A DNA stretch of 64,000 bases. Source: Datnioides undecimradiatus. Lineage: Eukaryota > Chordata > Actinopteri > Lobotiformes > Datnioididae. Under the pieces are notes generated by a model. It was not told the origin of the DNA. It was given only the letters and a program-made list of their open reading frames with translations, and searched no databases. Location of the stretch: assembly GCA_008933995.1 (NCBI GenBank), contig WARS01000044.1, forward strand, positions 1,880,866 through 1,944,865, in the 5' to 3' direction. A program made the position numbers and the translations under genes. Shown piece after piece: positions 13,291 to 25,920 of this stretch. Position 1 is the stretch's first letter; every line of letters starts with the position of its first letter.

Positions 13291-16200
13291 TAGACGGCTA
13301 ATTTGATTTGCAGGCTATCTCTTCTCTACTTACAGCAAGGGAAGAGATGGCCTGGAGATATCAGTCAAGAGATGAAGAGGCGTAACATGCCTTTACATAC
13401 CAGTGTTTCCCTGAGACAAGCACCTTGCATTATTTATACAGGTGATTATAGCTTCACGTAGTTGGTAATTCTGGAAAATGTCTTTGCTTTCTTGCTTTGA
13501 GGGGTAGCAGTTGAACGTTTTATTATTTTATATATACTACAGTATACCACCATGAGTATGAGCAGATAAAATGGGTCACTTTCCTGAGAACAACGCCTGT
13601 AACCATAGTGACAGTTAGCACACATCAAAGATAGTGATTGTGTTATCCTTGGAAGGTATTTTTATGGCAATTTTCCATTCAACAAGCCAAAAGTGTAAAT
13701 TTATCTGCCTGACTGGGATAAACTGACACCAACAGTGACTTCAATCGCTTTCTAACAACATTTTTGGCTTTTTCACCAAGAGGCTAGAGTGTTGTGTTTG
13801 GGTCACCCAAAAATGATGGGATCAACTCTGATGGTAAGATGGCAACTGGGTTAAAAAGGTTTGGATGACACATGCTGCTCTTAGGTCTTTTTCTGTGAGG
13901 TGCTGAATTGCCATGGGGAGACAGGCAACAGATGAGGGAGGAATAGTATTACACTGGAAATGACTGTAGTCAGTAGGTATATATGAGCACCCTCTTCAAA
14001 ACTTTATTTTTTGCACTGACATGAATGTAGAGCATTGAGCAGCTGCTCCAATGTATGGCCCACCAAAACACTGAAAATATTACATCGCTTCATTCATTTA
14101 TAAATCAATGAAGCTGATAAATGGGACACTATCAAAATGTCTAAAAAGAGAATGAAAACACAAGTTATCAGATTCCCAAGCATACTTCCTCCATCAGAAA
14201 GACCAGAAACCAGTCATTACCAGCCCCCTATTCTATGTTACCTGTGTAATCATTTAATAAATGCTCTTTCACAGATAAATATTTGTGGAGTTTAGCGAGT
14301 TTGAGAAGCTTTTGATGCAATTTAAGAGTTTTGGAGGAAATGTGAAAAAGGCATTGACGCAGCAGAGGACACAGGAAGTAACTGTGATTCAAAGTATAAA
14401 AACAATGCGTGATACAGCGCTATGCAGAACTATTCTTAACACCAGAAACTATTTTTGTGAGTTCTCACTGATTCTGAATGACTCAGTATTAAAACATGAG
14501 CAAAGCATGCATCCACAGTGCATTACGAACACACAAAAACACATACACATTGAAACAGACTCTGATTAGTGAAACTAGCCTCTTTAAAATCAAACTGCTT
14601 CCAGACAGACTCAACATGCTCTCTAATCTGCTTATATCCCAGTCTTCCATCAGCAGCACAATGTGTGAAGCCAGACACGAGTGCTCAGAAAAACCCCCAC
14701 TGTAGTTAAACAAACCACAGCGGACCAGAATTGAATAATCAAATGTGGCTCTTTACTCGGCCCTCATTTTCCAACATGTGACCTGCCGTGGGCTTGCTGG
14801 ATTATTGCTAACAGATTATTCCTCCACAACCAGAGGGAAGCTGTGCCCTGCGGCTTCACACAGCCAGGGACAGCACTCCCCTCTGAGATGAAAAAGAGGC
14901 CAAGGCTGGATACCTGCCTGGTTTTCCTGGTGTCACCGGAACACTTCAGTGGACATCTTCCCCTTAGATGCATATTACATGCACATATATGTACTGGCAC
15001 TATTTAATACAAGTACACAATACAGGTACACAATACTCTCATGTGTCTTCAAGCATGTGGCACTAGTATCAAAATAAAATCAAAATAAAACAAGAGAGGG
15101 ACAGAGTGCAATGGAAAAAAGTGAGAAAGAGACAGGCAAATATCTGAGAGTAAATGACATCTATGAACCTTTACGTGCGGCAGTGACACAACATTTGCTT
15201 GGATTTATAACTGGCACTGCATTATGTTCATTACACCCAGAAATTACATAACATGCTTTGCTGTGTCAAGTGGTCAACTGCACAGGGCTTGACGGCATCA
15301 CAGCCCTCCTGCCACTCCAGTTATCTACAGTATGATAACTTGTGCAAACACACTTTCTTTATTATAAAATGTTGTATTGTTCTGAAATGTCAGTGTTAGT
15401 CCTCATAATATCCATTTAGACATTCCAACAGCCAGATTTCTGTTTAAAATGGATGAGCCCAGTTCCTCTTCCCCTCCTGTCCTGTGTGTCAAACATGATG
15501 CTCATTTGAACAAATATTATACTATATCAATTCAAATATTTGATTTGATAACAACCACTGTTGAAAAATGGCACTCATATCTCTATTACTGAACAAAATG
15601 ATGCATCTGCAATGCTACACTACTGAAATCTCACTTTGCGTCATGTTTGCCATCATGTCTAGACAGCATCAACACATCTTCATGTGTTTTTTGTTTGGAT
15701 ATCTGATTTTCTGTAAAAAGTAAATAACTTATATTGACATTCTATATTGGGGCCTTGCTCTCTGGTTGTCTGCTTACCTACAGTATGACACACAATCTCT
15801 CTCTCAAACAGACTTGATTAGTGCAGCCACAGTGGTAACAGATGGGTGAGACTGTGACTAGGAATCTGTTTCAACTAATCCACTGTAAAATGTAAAATGT
15901 TCCCTGACCATCTTCTTCCTTTCTTTTCAACATTCACAGCTCCTCGTTTCCCCTCTCTTCTCCTCTGCTTTGGTTTTAAGATAAAATTAGAAATGATGTA
16001 AACAAGAGAAAGGAATGATTTTTGCAAGAAGGCTGTAATGAAAAGAAGTGACTTTTACTGAATATGTGCATGTACTTGTGAAGAATATGTTTATTTTGGT
16101 TTAACAAGTTTTACAAATGTTAGGACATAAAGATAATACTACACACACTACACACACGTCTGCATCACAGTATGTGTATGCATTACCGATAAATACATTA

Positions 16201-18075
16201 AACAAGAGCAGTGGTTGACAAAATGAAGAACTAGAGAAAGAACAGAGGTGCGCACAGACAGTGAGTGAGCAGACAATGTGAAGAATTCTCCGCACGTAAA
16301 ACATCTCTTCTGGGGCCACTGAGACTGATCCTGGTGTTGCATTCATCGCTGCCACCTGCTTCAGCCAACACACTGTGATTGCACTTTGCAGTAGTATTGA
16401 CTTTGTGTTAAATCCCGGCCTGTCACTGATACTCACAGCAAGCACCTTCGGCATTCCTCTGCACCTCCTTTGACTTACTTTTCCTCCCATCTTCTGCATC
16501 CTCCACAACCCCATGTCCAGTCTTCTCTCACTGATAGATACACTCTGCGGCTGTCAGAGGTCTCTGTCTTTTGCCACATTGTAGCCCAAAAAATATCTTC
16601 AGGTGATGGTTAATGAACAACACCCAACAACTGAGGACACTCTGACAAAGTGCTTATGGCATCAACCTCAGGGCATTTACGAGGGTTTCCAGTAGCTCAT
16701 CAGCTGATTGCTTAGTCCTTAAATGGTGCCTGTACAGTATTGTCCCTGAATCCAAGATAGGACACCTGTGCTCAAACGGCATAAAGGGTACGTACAGCTT
16801 ACAGCTCAGAGCATTAAACTAAATTGCATCCGAATGACTTCTCTGCTGTACATGAACATGTTCCAAACACTCTGACTAAATACATGTTTTCTGTTTCAAT
16901 CATCACACATGACCCTCTGGAGATCAGAAGAAGAAAGAGCGTGCGTTGGTTTGCAAACACAGCACCCACCTCCTGCTCTTCCATGGGTCAGAACTGATCA
17001 GCCCAAGATCACTCATTGGCTTCTGATGATCATCTGATCTCCCCAAGTGCCACCTACACACTCATTCACATAACACACTGGTAGGCTTTTTTTTGCCTCA
17101 CAGATCCTTCTCTTCACCTTGGATTCTCAGTTTTTTTTACAGTTAAAGCATCAGATTATTTTCGTTTTTTGTACTTTTGTAACTGTGACGTACAAAAGGA
17201 GCAGAGACTCTGTGGTTGACATGCTAATAACTACAAACACATGCAACATGCATGTGTTTAAATATGCCACAGCAAAGTTGCATTCAGGCTAAAATACTTT
17301 CATATTTTCTCTCTCTTCTGCAGTCCCGGTTTCTGTCCTCATTTCAGCCTCTGCTTTCTGACTGCATTAGTACCTTTATTTGATATTCACAAAATGCATA
17401 ACTGTGCTCAGCAGCGTTCCTCACCCTCAAGGGAGGATACACTTGCCGGTTTCTCCAGAGAGAAGAGAGAATAGCAGATTCCTCTCCACTGCTCAACAGC
17501 CGTCCAGTCCTCTGGGCAACAACTCCGCCGCCTCCCTGCTTGTCAGAACACCTCTTTGCCATGCAAATTGCTTTGTTTTTTTGACACTTTTGCTCTTCCC
17601 AAGCATACTCATTGAACATAAGGCAGAAAAAACATTTCCTCTTCATTTCAAAATTCAGCCTTTGAAACTGTTTGAGCCCATGCTGATAGGGGAAATGCTA
17701 TGTCCTGGTTTATGACTACAGGGTCAAGGGGGTGGGTTTTTCAACTGGGGGCTCTTTGTGGGTGTGGAGTGGACTTCATCTATCAGTAATGACTGATTGA
17801 GTGGTTATAGCTGGAAACCAAACAGGCAGAACTGGATGGTTTCAATATTAAGGGCTTTACAAGGTGAGATTGTGATCACTGTGTGTTTCTGATATTAGGT
17901 GAATGTGTAAGCATGTTCCCTTGTTCTAGTCGCAATGTTTCACAAAACTGGTTCAGCCATATTTGAGTTTGTTAAAAGGTTAGATAAAATTACGGTCCAA
18001 ACTATGGATGTGTGTTGTTCTCTAAAATGTGATCTGCCTCCCAAACCACCATGTTTTTCTCATCAATGAATACAA

Positions 18076-18156
<81 letters not shown>
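18076..18156. repeat. compound (CT)n(CA)n microsatellite
   Basis: About 21 CT units, with one interruption near the start, pass directly into about 20 CA units. The total is about 81 bases, one of the longest simple repeats in the window. Confidence 0.97.
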
Positions 18157-18158
<2 letters not shown>

Positions 18159-18727
18159 GCTTAATTTCATCTCTCTCTACTACTTTATTTTATTCACCCG
18201 CCTCCACACCGAGCCAACTTCCATTCAGTGTGGATTTGTGTGACTGATGGAGCTTTGAGGGGAGTGGAAGTGGCATTCACCTCCCTGGAGCGTGGCTGGA
18301 GGGTGGTTAGCACCTCCCCTCTGCTACACACAAATACACATACCAAAAAGCCAGTGCCCAGCTTTTCCATTCATATGCGTTAACCCAGAAGGAACCCTAA
18401 GGTGAGACTGACATCAATAAGATTCTGCAAAACAGCGGCCACTGGGTCCACAAAGGCTCACTATCTAAGACCGAGACTCCTCAAGGATGTTTGTGCAGTC
18501 AGTCAACAGGCTAAATATAAATTTTAAGCATAAATCAAAACAAAACAAAATGGGTTCAAACATTTGTTATTAGTTTGAAAGTTTATTTTTAGTCTTACAG
18601 AGATGATTGAGCAACAACTAACTTTGCTTAGCAGAGATGGAAACATTTTACAAAACAAACTTTAGTAAATGGAAGTCTTCAGAGGACTTCCTCCTCCTCT
18701 TTGAGAAAAAGTAATGCTGAAAGGTCT

Positions 18728-18729
<2 letters not shown>

Positions 18730-18768
<39 letters not shown>
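18730..18768. repeat. (GT)n microsatellite
   Basis: A pure GT run of about 19 units. It lies some 570 bases from the compound CT/CA repeat at 18076. Confidence 0.97.
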
Positions 18769-18769
<1 letters not shown>

Positions 18770-20487
18770 CATAACAAGCAATATCCCAACAACGGTATGA
18801 TAGCATATAAAAGGAAAGCCAAGTAATGTAAATACCTCAGAAAAGGACTTAACAATGTAACTAGATTACCATGACTGGCACTGGAACAAAGGCAGGTCAT
18901 ATTCTAGGCTTATTTGCCAATTAGCAATTTCTATGAGCTATAAAAGAGAACTCCCCTCTTTGATATGTGACTTTTCAAAGCAATAGGCGGGCGGCAAATA
19001 ACAAAGGTACAAACCAGCCAAAAGTCACCTGTGTTTACAATGTAGTTGCATCAATAATGCGGTGAAATAGCCTTGATAATCCTGACAACATTTGTCAAAA
19101 ACAGACTCAAACAAACGGCACCAACAAAAATGAAATGAAACCATGTATGTTTTTGTAACAGTGTTTGCTAAAATACTTTAGTGGAAGTTATTAAGGTGTG
19201 ACTACTACTGCAGAAGACCTCTGCCTCAGATAAGCAGCATCATTTCTGCAGCATGACGCATAAATAAATATCTACATTTCTCTACATTTGCAGCACCAGT
19301 AGATTTCCCTTTATTAATTAATATTAAGTCCTGCATCAAGTATGATTGAGGAAGGAATCTGCGATATTGCTAAGAGATGCTTGTTAGAAGGTTAGCTGTC
19401 TAAAGGTGCAGATAATGAGGGAAAAATACCTTTACACCATGACACAATAGTCATATCTACATGTCATCACAACAGACACAATCAAATGTCAACCACAACA
19501 TGCAACTAATCAGGAAAATGTCTCCCCCCCTCACAGAGTGGAGACCTTCAGCGGAGCTACCTGCCACACACCTCCCCTCTCTCTGCCTTTCACTCTCTTG
19601 CTTCTATAGTCTGGCCATGATTATAGTGCCATACAACGCTCCGCTGCAAACGTGACTCGGGTGTCAATGTGGCCCATTCCCACACTCAGCATGCTGGGTA
19701 TATATCAGCGACTCATCTCCAAGACACAGGCTCCAAGGTCCTTCAATGTGAGACATGCCATTAGGTCTCTCTCTCTTTCTCTCTCTCCTCTTCTTTGCTT
19801 GAACTCTCAGATGTCATTGCTGTTACTCCACACATCACCTGTGTGGATGTCATTTCCTTTGATGTTGTTTTGTGGGGAGTGCAGACGTGGATGTGGGGGT
19901 CTACATGTTGTCTTTATCAATGTCATATTAGAACATAAAACATTAGGGGGCCTTCTTTCACTTAAAAAATAGCTATACTTTGCTGCTTCTGCAAGCTCCT
20001 GGAAGTCAAAACTGTTCTCTTATTTAGTAATCTTCAGCAAGGCTATGGTCTGCTAAAATCACATATTATACACCAGTCTATTCACCTAAAAATGTCCTTC
20101 AGCAGTGCTTGTTGCCTGCTTCTAAACATGTGGATGTGTGCCAACCCTGTAAAAGGTGTCCCCCCTTGATCACCAGTTCGGTTGCTATGAGCAGAGGCAG
20201 TAGAGCAGAAGGCACCTTGAGCAACTAGCTATCAGTCACTGCAGTATTAGGCACTTGAAAAGACGCAAGTTAGGAGGACTAAATAAGAGGACTGGAAGGG
20301 AGCCAGGGTTTAAGCCAGTATTTCATGTGTAAATTATGCTACCCACAGAAAGTTATACCGTACGTTACCACACACAGAGCGGAAGAGATAAGGAAAAAGG
20401 GGGAAGGAGGAAAACTGTTGGAAAGTTAATATCCTCAGTTTAAGTGTATAAGCTCATATTTGAAAGAAAACTGAGAGTCTAAAGTTA

Positions 20488-20925
20488 TGTTAGCAGCTCT
20501 GTGAGGATGAGTACGTTGAGCTAAATGCTAATCTCAATATGCTTACATTTCTGCAATGACTTTGCCAACTTGATGTTAAGGAATGTTCATCTTTACAGTT
20601 TCAGGTGTTAACGTGTTAACAGTCGCTAATTAGCAGCCAAAGGAAATGTTGAAGATTGTTACAACTCATCCCCATGAGGCCATGACAGTATTTACCACAT
20701 TTCTGGACAATCCACTGAGAAACAGTGAAGTCATGTGAACCTCTTGATGGCACAAAAGGAAAGAAAAAGTCCTCAGGAAATATTATAACCATGAATTTAT
20801 GTATCAGATTTCATGACAGTCCATCCAATAGTTCTCGAGATATTTCAGTTTTGTCCAGAGTGGTGGTCTAATCAAACTGCCAACATACTGACTGACAGAT
20901 CAACACTGCCATTCCTAGAGCTGGG
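20488..20925. repeat. percomorph-type interspersed repeat (GCTAAATGCTAA / CCATCCAATAGTT family)
   Basis: This is a degraded copy of an interspersed repeat I recognise from percomorph fish genomes. Diagnostic pieces occur in the expected order: a GAGCTAAATGCTAATCTC-like segment near 20520, CGCTAATTAGCA near 20625, a CAACTCATCCCCATGAGG segment near 20660, then TTCATGACAGTCCATCCAAT near 20810 followed by CTCGAGATATTTCAGTTTTG, and finally a tandem ACTGAC stretch and CACTGCCATTCCTAGAGCTG near 20920. No coding capacity is visible. The family assignment rests on memory of the consensus, and its exact name and ends need a repeat library. Confidence 0.75.
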
Positions 20926-22039
20926 CAGGCTAAATAAAGATAAATATCAGGCCAAATGTGTCACCAAATGTAATTAAGCGTGTATGTATGTGCTGTATGT
21001 GTGTGACTGCTAAGTATCAGTAGCTACATGTCAGCCACCCAAGGGGAAAGCTGACCTAAACTATGTCAATACAAACTTAGCGCAGCACAGGAACCACACA
21101 GCACAGATGTGGGTGTTGGTCTTAGAGCTGTGCAACTGAGGGAAAATTAATTACCAAGGGTCTGAGTCAATCAGCCATGGATTTTCAATTACCCTTCGAA
21201 TGGTGGCCATGAAACAGCTTCAGCTGTGAAATATGCTGTAGAGAGGTCTGAGAAAACAGGAACTGGTCTGAGGATTCATTTCAATGAGCTGCCCTCAACA
21301 CAGGTTGAATTTTTCAATGATGGCATCTGATAGCATCTGGCCTTTTCTGCGGAGGACCACTTCACTGAGCAGGGGGAGAGAAAAAAGAGAGAAAGACAAG
21401 AAGTGGCTGAGAACTTGCCATAGGGGTAATGCAAAGTCAGTCCAGCTACACAGAAATCTCTCTCCCTCTCTTTCATGGCCTCCCTCCCTCCATCTTACCT
21501 TACTCCCTCTGACTTTTCAATTTCCAGAGACCTGCAGGGGCCAAAAGGCTAGCTCAAAGAGGACTGTAAATTTTTAAAATTCCATCTCCTGGGTTGCAAG
21601 GGAGACATGGCCTGGGTCTGCGGTGGGCTGGCAGTCAGACGAGTAACATGAAAGACCCCTGAGCATGATGACACCAAAAAGTAAATACCACTCAAACCTT
21701 TGGTTTCTTCAGGGCAGTGGTACACTTGAGCAAAATGAGATTGTGTTAAGTAGGTGGTGGAATATTGGAGGAGATGAGATGACAGGTATATTATTGTATA
21801 TTTTAAGCCTGCTCTTCTTCTGATCAAGAGAAGCTTTATCTGGTTTTAACAGCTTTCTCTAAGGTTAGACAATCAACTAACTCTAATGCAAAATTAGGCC
21901 CAAAAATTAGACTGAATGATTAATTCATCAAAAAAATTAATGTATTATTGCAATCAACTAAATGTTTCCTCTCTAAAATGTTTGTTTTTTTATTTATACA
22001 CAAAAATTCAAAAATGTAAATCAATTTGTGAATCTACAA

Positions 22040-22083
22040 TGTCATTTGGCAGAAGCTTTTATCCAAAGCGACATACATGAGTA
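22040..22083. repeat. widespread teleost repeat motif (TTTTATCCAAAGCGAC core)
   Basis: The stretch GTCATTTGGCAGAAGCTTTT followed by ATCCAAAGCGACATACATGA is a short, highly recurrent interspersed motif in bony fish genomes, usually seen as CATTTGGCAGACGCTTTTAT followed by CCAAAGCGACTTACA. Only the core and a few flanking bases are recognisable, so this is a fragment. I do not assign a family name. Confidence 0.7.
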
Positions 22084-23224
22084 CAACACAAATCAAATCT
22101 GTAGAAAACATATGTTTTCTATCAACCTAATATAATAAAAAGCCAAGCTGCAAATTTTTGATACAAAGAATATCAGGTAATGTTTATTGATACACTTCAT
22201 TTGTCACAATATCCTTTTCAGCAATGTAATATCTGCTTATAGGAACCGAAGCATGCAGTACCCACAACATTTAGATAAGGATAAGGTTTGCCGTCCTGAG
22301 TATATACTGAAAAAGTCAACAGTGGCATTAATAAAAAGACACAACTTGTTTGGTGGCTTTATATTTTGGTAAACATTTTAATGACTAATATTTAGCTGTT
22401 GAATCCTGATGGATTATTATTATTATACACCACAAAGTTAAACAAAAAGACTGGGCAATGGATATGACGTAATGGATGAATGTTCTCTGTGGATTATAGC
22501 CCCCATTCATAGATAAAAGACACCACACCATGTGCTGATGAGGAGAACTTTACCCCCATAATCTGCAAATATCCGTTTAGAAAAGCAGAGGCGTGTGTTC
22601 AAGGGTTCACTGCTTACCCCATAATTATACCAATTAAGCTGATTACTCCCACTGTTCTCTGCCGGTGGGGGAAAAGGAAGCAATGCCACAACAGAGCCTG
22701 AAATCAAAGTTTACCTCTGCAGAATAAACACCCGGTCCAAGTAAAATATCTATCCTGTCCCCGTTGTTCACTCCGTGTCTCTCAGCCTGATGGATCAATG
22801 AAAGCAGGTTGGAGAGTTCAAGGAGGAGGGGGTCGGCAAAGATGATGGTGGGGGGTACCAATCGATGGACAAAATAAATATTTTAACTGACAAGTGGCCA
22901 ATTGTTGTCTTTTAACAGCGTCTATGAATTCCCTCTCTAAAGTCTGTGGTAACTCTCAGGCACTTCCTCGTGCTATAAAAATCACTCTGGAATGGATGAG
23001 AGGAAGCAGGACGAACCATAAATCAGCACTGTTTGGGCTGTCGATAAAACCATGTAAAGTTTGAATTGGGTGTTCTTACATTTTCATGCATCATCAAAGT
23101 CAGTGTGTGTGTGTGCATGCGTGTGGTTTCTGCAGTGTCTCCAAACACCACCACAGAAAATGTCAGGATTATTATTGGCCAAGTAGTAAGCCAGATAATG
23201 TGTGGTTGGCTCTGGATTTTGTAA

Positions 23225-23248
23225 GTGTGTGCGTGTGTGTGTGTGTGT
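23225..23248. repeat. (GT)n microsatellite, interrupted
   Basis: A GT run with one GC interruption. A shorter GT run lies at 23103-23115. Confidence 0.9.
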
Positions 23249-25001
23249 AGGTGAAAAAAAAGGAAGAAGAAAGTGCCAGTGGTTACTTTCAATTATGTCC
23301 TTATTCATATTTAATGGTGTTTATTGGAGCTTAAGGTCAATGGTGGTGTGTTTCTGTGCGTTTCCTAACACTGAGGGAGGCAGCTGGCGCCCTGCTGGTA
23401 AGTCTGTGCTGTCTCTTTAAAAATGCACCCCGTTCCGCCACAGGAAGCAGTGACCCCCCTAGGCCTTAACCTATTGAGCAGTAAATATCAGGTAACATGG
23501 CCAATGAAATTCCGTGTCTCACGATCTTCCTTCTCCCCCCGCAACCTTCTATAGTGATCCTTGAGAATAAACACTACAGCATCTGCTTTATTTAATGAAA
23601 GAAATCCATTTAGGATCGCTAGGAAACTAAGAACTGAATTGATTTCCTGTGAATATGTGTATGGGTTCTAGCCCGAGGCACACTGTAAATATCATACTGT
23701 ATATCCACACGAGTTGGCTGGAATGGATCTGGTTTCAGCACGGAGATTCATTAAGCAAGACAGGAAGTGGTTTGAAAGGCCGAGTGCCTAGGTGTGTGAG
23801 GGGAAATTGGTCGTGTATAAGCATTTAGGAAGATGAATAATTCCCGGATTTTGACTGTGATGGGATTGTGATGGAAGGTAGCTGCATTTCATGCCTGATT
23901 TCATACAAGTGAGACTTGAAAGCACTGTCATCAGTTTATGCAAAAATACAAGTGCCGGTGTTCAGACTAGTGCCACAGGACACCTTTGAACTTAAAAGTA
24001 AGTATCACCCTATCAGCTGCTGGAGATGTTATTATAAATTGGAATGAAACTGAGCTTTCAGTGGAAAAAGAAGCAATCAGTATGCTGCATGTAAAACATG
24101 TAAGAGTACAATGTAAATGCTTTAAGTAAGGAGGATAATTGTTTGTTATTGTTTTATATTGTATTTAGGTTCAAGATGTATCTATTCTTCTGAAAAATGA
24201 ATAAAATAAACAGATGCAGAAAATTATTCATCTTTATCATCATAAAAAAGAAGAATGCGGTTTAGACAGGATTATAAAGCTTCACAGAATCAGGCTACAT
24301 CTGGCAAACTTCATTTTGTCTGTACACGATTTATATTAGGGGGAAAAAAAGAACATTTAATCTTTCTGGTCAGTCCAGTCACTGGACATTACAAAACTCT
24401 CTGTTTTCCTGAAGAACAATCATTGATGTGAGACACTGTAAATATATAAATAAAGCACAATTCTGCAACTGCGTGAGTTTTCTTTAGATTCTTTTGAAAA
24501 CCATGTTTTGTGTTGTCATTTCAGATTCAAAAGCCACAACAAATAAATTCTGTCCAGCAACTGGTCTGTTTGACATGTCTGTTGCAGGAAGGTTCCTGTC
24601 TGAAGGGAGGAGAAGGCTTTCAATCAAAGCTATCCGTCACCTCATACTTTAAACTGTGTTGTAATCAATGATGAATAAATGTAGAATGTTGAGTGATATA
24701 TGATGTTATAAAAACTTCTCTAAACCTTCTCTTGGTAAAGACAGAAGGTAATCTCCTATTGTTTTACAATAGCTTATAACAAATTGTACCCAGAAAAAGT
24801 TTTGACAATGTGAGGTCTCAATCAAATCAAAACAGAGACATACAGTAACTGACCGAAGACAGTATGATGAGAAACAGTTCTGATGCATTTGGATGTAGAA
24901 ATACCCAGCCCTCCATAAGTCAAACATAAACTCGCTTTTAATACCACAAGGGTTTTTATAAATTTAAAAGTTAGTACAAGTTGAAAATGCATCTGCCTAG
25001 C

Positions 25002-25004
<3 letters not shown>

Positions 25005-25056
<52 letters not shown>
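25005..25056. repeat. (GT)n microsatellite, long and pure
   Basis: An uninterrupted GT run of 26 units followed by three GTT-like units. Smaller GT runs follow at 25191-25208 and 25261-25272, forming a GT-rich 270-base cluster. Confidence 0.97.
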
Positions 25057-25057
<1 letters not shown>

Positions 25058-25561
25058 GTTGTTGTACAAGGAGACCAGACCATATGCACATTTTGTGCTC
25101 AGAGCCGATGAACACTCTGTCCCACTTTCTCTGTTTTTCCAACCTGTGGAGCTCGCTGGACCTTAGATAAGTGTATGAACGTATAACTTTGTGTGTGTGT
25201 GTGTGTGTCTGTTGCACCTTTGTGTCTGTTTGCGTGTGAATAAACATATAGTGTACGTGATGTGTGTGTGTGAGACAGACAGAAAGGTTCAAGGACAGAC
25301 ATATTCCACTCTGTACTAATGAGCTAGCTGTGCTGCTCTCTCTGCTTTGTCTCTCAGGCCCTCCTGCTTGCAAACCACTAAAAGGTTTGAATTAAAATTT
25401 TAAACAGAGCTGTGCCGTGCAGACTGCATCTCAGGACATTTATATATAAAAAACACTTCACGTAACCCAAAGCAATGTGAGTCATATAGCTTCTGTGCCT
25501 GTCTGTCACGTCGGAAGCCCTGGCTGTATCCTTGAAGCTCAAAACAGTCAACTGTAGTATT

Positions 25562-25920
25562 TAGAGCTGAAACATGTAGCCAATTAATGGTTTAGCTGAA
25601 CTAAATAGCTAAAAACTATTTTTATAATCAAGTAACTGCAGTTGTTTTTTTTAAGAAAGTATGTTTTAAGTCTTCAAGATTCCAGCTTCTCAAATGTGAA
25701 TATTTAATGTTTTTGAATCTTGAAAGTAAACTGAATTTCTTTGGTTGTGTACTGTTGAGACAAAAAAGACATTTGAGGATGTCATCTTAGTTTTAGGAAA
25801 ATAATGATACCTGTGTTATTCTATTATTATATATTCTGACAGTTTATGAACCAAAAATAAACTAATTTATTGAGAAATTAATTTATATGACTGATAATGG
25901 AGATAATGATTAGATGCATC
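25562..25920. repeat. teleost interspersed repeat (ATTAATCG-rich, CCAGCTTCTCAAATGTGAAT family), copy 1
   Basis: This is a nearly full-length but diverged copy of a non-coding interspersed repeat very common in percomorph fish. The internal landmark TTCCAGCTTCTCAAATGTGA begins near 25680, followed by AAAGTAAACTGAATTTCTTT and TTGAGGATGTCATCTTAG. An AT-rich end resembling the family's ATTAATCGAGAAA-type terminus occupies about 25855-25915. The start, TTAGAGCTGAAACATGTAGC, matches the family's other end. There is no open reading frame. The family was recognised from memory and its transposon class is not assigned here. Confidence 0.8.

Noticed and set aside
13400-13420. CAGTGTTTCCCTGAGA resembling a hAT terminus
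   Set aside because: The match is only about 11 bases and no element body or second terminus is visible.
21868-21985. AT-rich segment with ATTAATTCATC and CAATCAACTAAATG, possibly a third copy of the 25562 family
   Set aside because: The diagnostic internal landmarks are absent, and AT-rich composition alone could explain the resemblance.
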